Shown piece after piece: positions 59,101 through 64,000 of a stretch of DNA of 64,000 nucleotides. The translations under genes and the position numbers were made by a program. Source of the stretch: Nemopilema nomurai (Eukaryota; Cnidaria; Scyphozoa; Rhizostomeae; Rhizostomatidae); assembly GCA_003864495.1 (NCBI GenBank), contig PEDN01001359.1:248001-312000 (forward strand), written 5' to 3'. The notes under the pieces were generated by a model that made no database searches, was not told the DNA's origin, and saw only the letters and a list, made by a program, of their open reading frames with translations. The first letter of the stretch is position 1. Each line of letters begins with the position of its first letter.

Positions 59101-62100
59101 GAGAAGGTGTTTATGCAAATCAGCCAATCAGGGTAGAGAAGAGTAATACTGCAGACATTTGATTAGGTAGCACAAAATAATCAATCAAATCAAACTGTTG
59201 TCTTGTTGCGTGAAGCTGATTGGATAATGGTTATAGCGATGCAGCCAATCAAACCGCAGGACTAACCTTACTGCATGACTCAATCCCTCCGATGTCAAGA
59301 GTATTGAAAACGTCATTCACAAAAGCCTGGAAGGTGCCGCCTTGCTCCTCTTTTGAACTAGCCTCCTTCTCAAAATACAGGTCGAATTCATGAACATTCT
59401 CAGAGTCGTCGGTTAGCGATTCACTGAATGAAAGCTGTGACGACATTGGCATGGACCCACGTGATCGTCCTTGTGAAAACGAGGCGTGGTAGTCAGATGG
59501 AGACCAATTGGCGTCCTTTGCGATTTCTAGCTCCGGACTGGCAGAGCGGTCCCATATGGGCACCTCTGGGAGATTCCCCCTCAGATTGCGATCCTCGCGG
59601 GACCTCTTTTTAATACTGGTTGATTGTGGAACCAGAAATTCGGCTTCCTTGGACTTTTTAACCTCGGCAGGAGAACCTAAAATGAAACAAAGGGTGCCTT
59701 TGAAAAAACGAATCATCGGAATTAGAGATGAAAAATTGAATCAACTCTTCTCAGACAACCTAACACTTTCAAATATAGCGAAAGCAACCCATTTGATTCT
59801 AGAAACAGCCACCAACAAATAAAAAAAATGAATGCTTTACAACAGGTTTCATAGCGAATATGGTTTAGGGAAAATACATTTTCTATTAAATGCGTCAAGA
59901 ATAAGAAAAAAGAGAATAGAGGAATCATGAAGAAGTTTCTTCTTTCGGCGAAAAGATCAGATCCCTAAACCAATTCCATACCCAATAGTCCACCCTTTGC
60001 TCGTCACCTAACCCTTATTACCATGGCAAACCACCCCCTATCAACCCCCAGCCAACCATCCCCACATTTCTAGCTACTCCCTACCATTCCAGCCCCATTA
60101 TAAACTCCAAATCAAGCCTCTAAATCTACTTTATTGAGCCCTTGCGGGTTGCCCAAGATCAGGAAGAAAACTTCAGAAAGAAATCCTGGCTCACAGTTGA
60201 CTGAAGCTGTCCATTGTTTGATTGATAATGGGTGTGGCAGCTTGAAAATTTTTCTTAAGAAGCTGTAAGCTTTGTGGGAGAAGAAATTTATAGTTAAAGC
60301 AAAATTGCCCTTGCGGGTTACCCAAGATCTTGGATATTTTTTCATCCCTTTATCCCCCCCCCCCACATGTCTCTGTACAGGTGCTCAAAACTTCATGGAG
60401 TTGAAAAAGAATTTACCCTTAACTGCTGTCCCTCGTTTGTCAACTGACATTTGACGGTTTGTGACTGCGTTGTAGCCCAGGTCACTCATCAGACCTGCGG
60501 AGGAGAAGATACGCTTGAACATGCGTATCAAGGAAATCAAAAAGAGAGACACAGGAAATAACAAATATTAAAATTCTTGGCTTTGTTTCATTAATATCAA
60601 GTGTTCAAAATGGTCATTCAGAAATGGTCATTGAATAGATAACAAATTGCTTCTAGATGCTCGGGGAAGTATCTAAACCTTAAATCAAGACCCTCAACTT
60701 TGTTAAATAACAAGCTTTCTAAAATCATTGAAAACCAATAAATATTTTGGAAGAAAATGTTTGGATGCAATCCTATCTTAACCCATCCATCTTCGCCCTA
60801 TTCATCTTGGCCCTTCCATCTCCCATTAACCTCCTTGTCGAGTTCTACATCTCAACAAGGTACATTGGTATTGTTCTAAACATCAATTCGGGTATCTTTC
60901 GCTCCGTTCACACTGCATCTAGTCACTTTTGCTACTGATTAGCTTTCCGTTGACACAACTGCAGATTGACGATGAAATGGAGGCATATTAACTGTAAACG
61001 AGGCTATTAATTAACTTGAATGACATGTGAAATGTGCCTTGCCAAGGCCACGGTGTGAATTTGGATCAAAAGTGATGCGGGCTTCACAGTCAAAACTAGA
61101 TTTGCACCAGTTGGGACCACTGTGGATTCCTTTGCTAGAAGAGTTAATAGTAAAATGGCTAACCGTATCAGTTTTGCTGTTAATTAAAAGAGAACCGGAG
61201 TTGACTGACCTCTAATGCCCACTTCCATACTCATGATGCTGTCACAAGCTGTAACAATCAACTGGGTCTGGAAATACGAAAAGATTCATAAAAGAAGAAG
61301 AAGATTCAGCATTTAAAATACGAAGATAAAGGAAGAAGAAGATTCAGTATTTATAATACCAAGATAAAAGAAGAAGAAGATTCAGTATTTATAATACGAA
61401 GATAAAAAAGAAGAAGAATATTAAGCACTTATAATACCAAGATAAAAAAGAAGAAGATTCAGTATTTATAATACCAAGATAAAAGAAGAAGAAGATTCAG
61501 TATTTATAATACGAAGATAAAAAAGAAGAAGAATATTAAGCACTTATAATACCAAGATAAAAAAGAAGAAGATTCAGTATTTATAATACGAAGATAAAAG
61601 AAGAAAAAGATTCAGTATTTATAATACGAAGATAAAAGAAGAAGAAGAATATTAAGCACTTATAATACCAAGATAAAAAAGAAGAAGATTCAGTATTTCT
61701 AATACGAAGATAAAAGAAGAAGAAGATTCAATATTTATAATACGAAGATAAAAGAAGAAGAAGATTCAATATTTATAATACGAAGATAAAAGAAGAATAT
61801 TAAGCACTTATAATACGAAGATAAAAAAGAAGAAGATTCAGTATTTCTAATACGAAGATAAAAGAAGAAGAAGATTCAGTATTTATAATACGAAGATAAA
61901 AGAAGAAGGAGATTCAGTATTTATAATACGAAGATAAAAAAGAAGAAGATTCAGTATTTATAATACGAAGATAAAAGAAGAAGAAGATTCAGTATTTATA
62001 ATACGAAGATAAAAGAAGAAGAAGATTCAGTATTTATAATACGAAGATAAAGGAAGAAGAAGAATATTAAGCACTTATAATACGAAGATAAAAAAGAAGA

Positions 62101-63690
62101 AGATTCAGTATTTATAATACGAAGATAAAAGAAGAAGAAGATTCAGTATTTCTAATACGAAGATAAAAGAAGAAAAAGATTCAGTATTTATAATACGAAG
62201 ATAAAAGAAGAAGAAGAATATTAAGCACTTATAATACCAAGATAAAAAAGAAGAAGATTCAGTATTTCTAATACGAAGATAAAAGAAGAAGAAGATTCAA
62301 TATTTATAATACGAAGATAAAAGAAGAAGAAGATTCAGTATTTATAATACGAAGATAAAAGAAGAAGGAGATTCAGTATTTATAATACGAAGATAAAAAA
62401 GAAGAAGATTCAGTATTTATAATACGAAGATAAAAGAAGAAGAAGATTCAGTATTTATAATACGAAGATAAAAGAAGAAGAAGATTCAGTATTTATAATA
62501 CGAAGATAAAGGAAGAAGAAGAATATTAAGCACTTATAATACGAAGATAAAAAAGAAGAAGATTCAGTATTTATAATACGAAGATAAAAGAAGAAGAAGA
62601 TTCAGTATTTCTAATACGAAGATAAAAGAAGAAGAAGATTCAGTATTTATAATCGAAGATAAAAGAAGAAGAAGAATATTAAGCACTTATAATACGAAGA
62701 TAAAGGAAGAAGAAGATTCAGTATTTATAATACGAAGATAAAAAAGAAGAAGAATATTAAGCACTTATAATACCAAGATAAAAAAGAAGAAGATTCAGTA
62801 TTTATAATAAGAAGATAAAAGAAGAAGAAGATTCAGTATTTATAATACGAAGATAAAAGAAGAAGAAGATTCAGTATTTATAATACGAAGATAAAAGAAG
62901 AAGAAGAATATTAAGCACTTATAATACGAAGATAAAAAAGAAGAAGATTCAGTATTTCTAATACGAAGATAAAAGAAGAAGAAGATTCAGTATTTATAAT
63001 ACCAAGAAAAAAGAGGAAGAAGAATATTAAGCACTTATAATACGAAGATAAAAGAAGAAGATTTAAATCTATTCTTTTTACGGGAGACTAACTACACCCC
63101 AACTCGTCTTCCCAACAAGGTTACACCTCTTTAGTACCTTGAGTGATCCTCAAAAAATAGGCTTGGCAATGGATTCCTGAGGCGAAAAGTGCAAATTTGG
63201 GGGAGGGGTATCTTCAAACCCTCAAAAAGACAAGGGGCTCCCATGATTTTCTCTAATAAGGGGCAACATGCCGTTTGAATGACAAAAAGCAACAATGCAG
63301 GCGAGGGATATAAAATTGATACTTAGATGACATTAGTTAATATGCGCACCTCGTCTGCCTCGTCGGAGGCGCCAACGAGATGCTTGACTTCGTGCAAGAG
63401 GGCTGCAATCTCCTGGCTTGTTTTCCTAAGATAAAAAGCAGAACATGCGTCACTTCGGAATAAAGTACAAAAGATGATTTTGAATAAACTTTAAAAACGG
63501 TCAAGCTTAAAAAACATGAAAATGTATAGGCCCTAGAACTGATGCTTCTTTGAACATGTTAAAGATTTTGAAGCAAATGAAAACCAAGGCGATTGTATGG
63601 AGATTCTATTCGATTGTGAATATGTTACTTACGAGCACATTGTTCTGTATTTTGCCGACTTGTCGTTCTGCAAATTATACCTGCCATGTA
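56170..63690 (-). CDS. Unidentified nuclear-type protein, last nine exons (partial)
   Basis: Exons in transcript order: 63690-63633, 63425-63350, 61267-61210, 60494-60417, 59676-59267, 59017-58513, 58095-57702, 57373-57260, 56308-56170. They join in consistent phase with GT-AG ends and give about 609 residues ending at a TGA. The upstream part is beyond the right edge. Seen in order: helical HGRYNLQNDKSAKYR...TSQEIAALLHEVKHL and ACDSIMSMEVG; a Ser/Glu-rich acidic region (FSESLTDDSENVHEF); a Lys-rich helix (MKKRMTKEKKKVDKEKE); EEDRLAAELLSTLCEL; a basic TRKRGSVVDEPISRKRPNR; and a basic C-terminus (KSRTRIAKRMFQRRK). The basic clusters suggest a nuclear protein. I recognise no family and assign no function. 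The 59267/59017 junction has an alternative: donor after 59272 with acceptor before the GTCAAG downstream. Confidence 0.75.
56586..56840. repeat. GATTAATGATTG minisatellite
   Basis: Imperfect tandem units of about 18-22 bp built on CTGATGATTAATGATTG. The most regular part, 56765-56825, has an 18-bp period. It lies in the last intron of the minus-strand gene, next to MITE G. Confidence 0.85.
56864..57154. mobile_element. MITE family G, copy 1
   Basis: Starts ACAATGCCCGCCAAAAG and ends with its complement CTTTTGGCGGGCATTGT. The interior repeats GGGTTACACAATTTG twice, an internal duplication absent from the other copy. It lies in the last intron of the minus-strand gene. No clear target-site duplication. 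Confidence 0.85.
61272..63066. repeat. ~1.8 kb minisatellite with higher-order structure
   Basis: About 46 units of roughly 37-38 bp. The common type contains GATTCAGTATTTATAATACG followed by AAGATAAAAGAAGAAGAA. A second type has TATTAAGCACTTATAATAC in its place, every 2-8 units. Marker variants recur 459 bp apart (an AAGGAG variant at 61906 and 62365, an AGGAAG variant at 62051 and 62510), so a block of about 12 units was itself duplicated. It lies in the intron between exons 63350-63425 and 61210-61267 of the minus-strand gene. Confidence 0.95.
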
Positions 63691-63759
63691 CTGGAAATAA
63701 ACAGAAATATTAAAAATGATTTAAAGGCTGAAAGTGTTTTGGGTTTCGAAAAGTAAAAT

Positions 63760-64000
63760 ACAATGCCCGCCAAAAGTGTTGCAACAGCCCAATCATCTTT
63801 CCTACTAAACGTCTCCCCTCCCCCATATACAATGTTGGTTTCCGACTGGAAAATGACAACAAATGTATGTTGGAGCGCAAATTGTGTAACCCATGTTTAG
63901 CGACATGTTCACCTACCTTCACAACATTGTTTATGGGGGGACGGGGGGAGGGGTTCTGTCTGCTTGAAATAGGGAAATGAAGTGAAAATATACATTTATT
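63760..64000. mobile_element. MITE family G, copy 2, cut by window edge
   Basis: Begins ACAATGCCCGCCAAAAGTG and matches the reverse complement of 56864-57154 up to the window end, without the internal duplication. It lies 70 bp upstream (in transcript sense) of the minus-strand exon 63633-63690, within the preceding intron. Confidence 0.85.

Noticed and set aside
61272..63066. Regular repeats considered as a CRISPR-like array
   Set aside because: Units are contiguous with no unique spacers, and the host is an animal; it is a minisatellite.

Overview
The window is animal nuclear DNA. Its genes have GT-AG introns in all phases, AATAAA signals and TATA boxes, and miniature inverted-repeat transposons (MITEs) are abundant. 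WDR19 is nearly the same length as its vertebrate counterpart, which suggests a slowly evolving invertebrate. An anthozoan cnidarian such as a sea anemone fits best, but that is an inference and no species marker was seen.

Layout. (1) 2165-15018 (+): a complete 14-exon WDR19/IFT144 gene, a subunit of the ciliary intraflagellar transport-A complex. (2) About 16.7-27.2 kb (+): a five-coding-exon gene for a thiamine-diphosphate enzyme that reads throughout as bacterial sulfoacetaldehyde acetyltransferase (Xsc), with a mitochondrial-type N-terminal extension. Upstream lie two diverged tandem copies of a putative promoter/first exon, each with a pair of CACGTG boxes 40 bp apart. (3) 27.2-50.6 kb: mostly gene-poor, transposon-littered DNA holding two single-exon genes of exactly 134 codons each (38331 and 45069). 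They encode Ser-rich basic proteins sharing a C-terminal W[SA]QAYx[YF]GGR signature, a paralogous pair I cannot assign to a known family. (4) 50665-53277 (+): an intronless SERINC-family membrane protein with a ~430-residue cytosolic tail not typical of the family. (5) 56170-63690 (-): the last nine exons of a gene that continues beyond the right edge; its product has two basic nuclear-localisation-like clusters and was not identified. One intron holds a ~1.8 kb minisatellite with a 459-bp higher-order period.

No operon-like cooperation is visible; the genes look like unrelated neighbours. The strongest candidates for something new are the bacterial-type, probably mitochondrial Xsc with its duplicated promoter, the 134-residue W-QAY-GGR pair, and the tailed SERINC. 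At least six dispersed repeat families occur in the window. Several copies have clear terminal inverted repeats and target-site duplications, and some pairs are inverted around genes.
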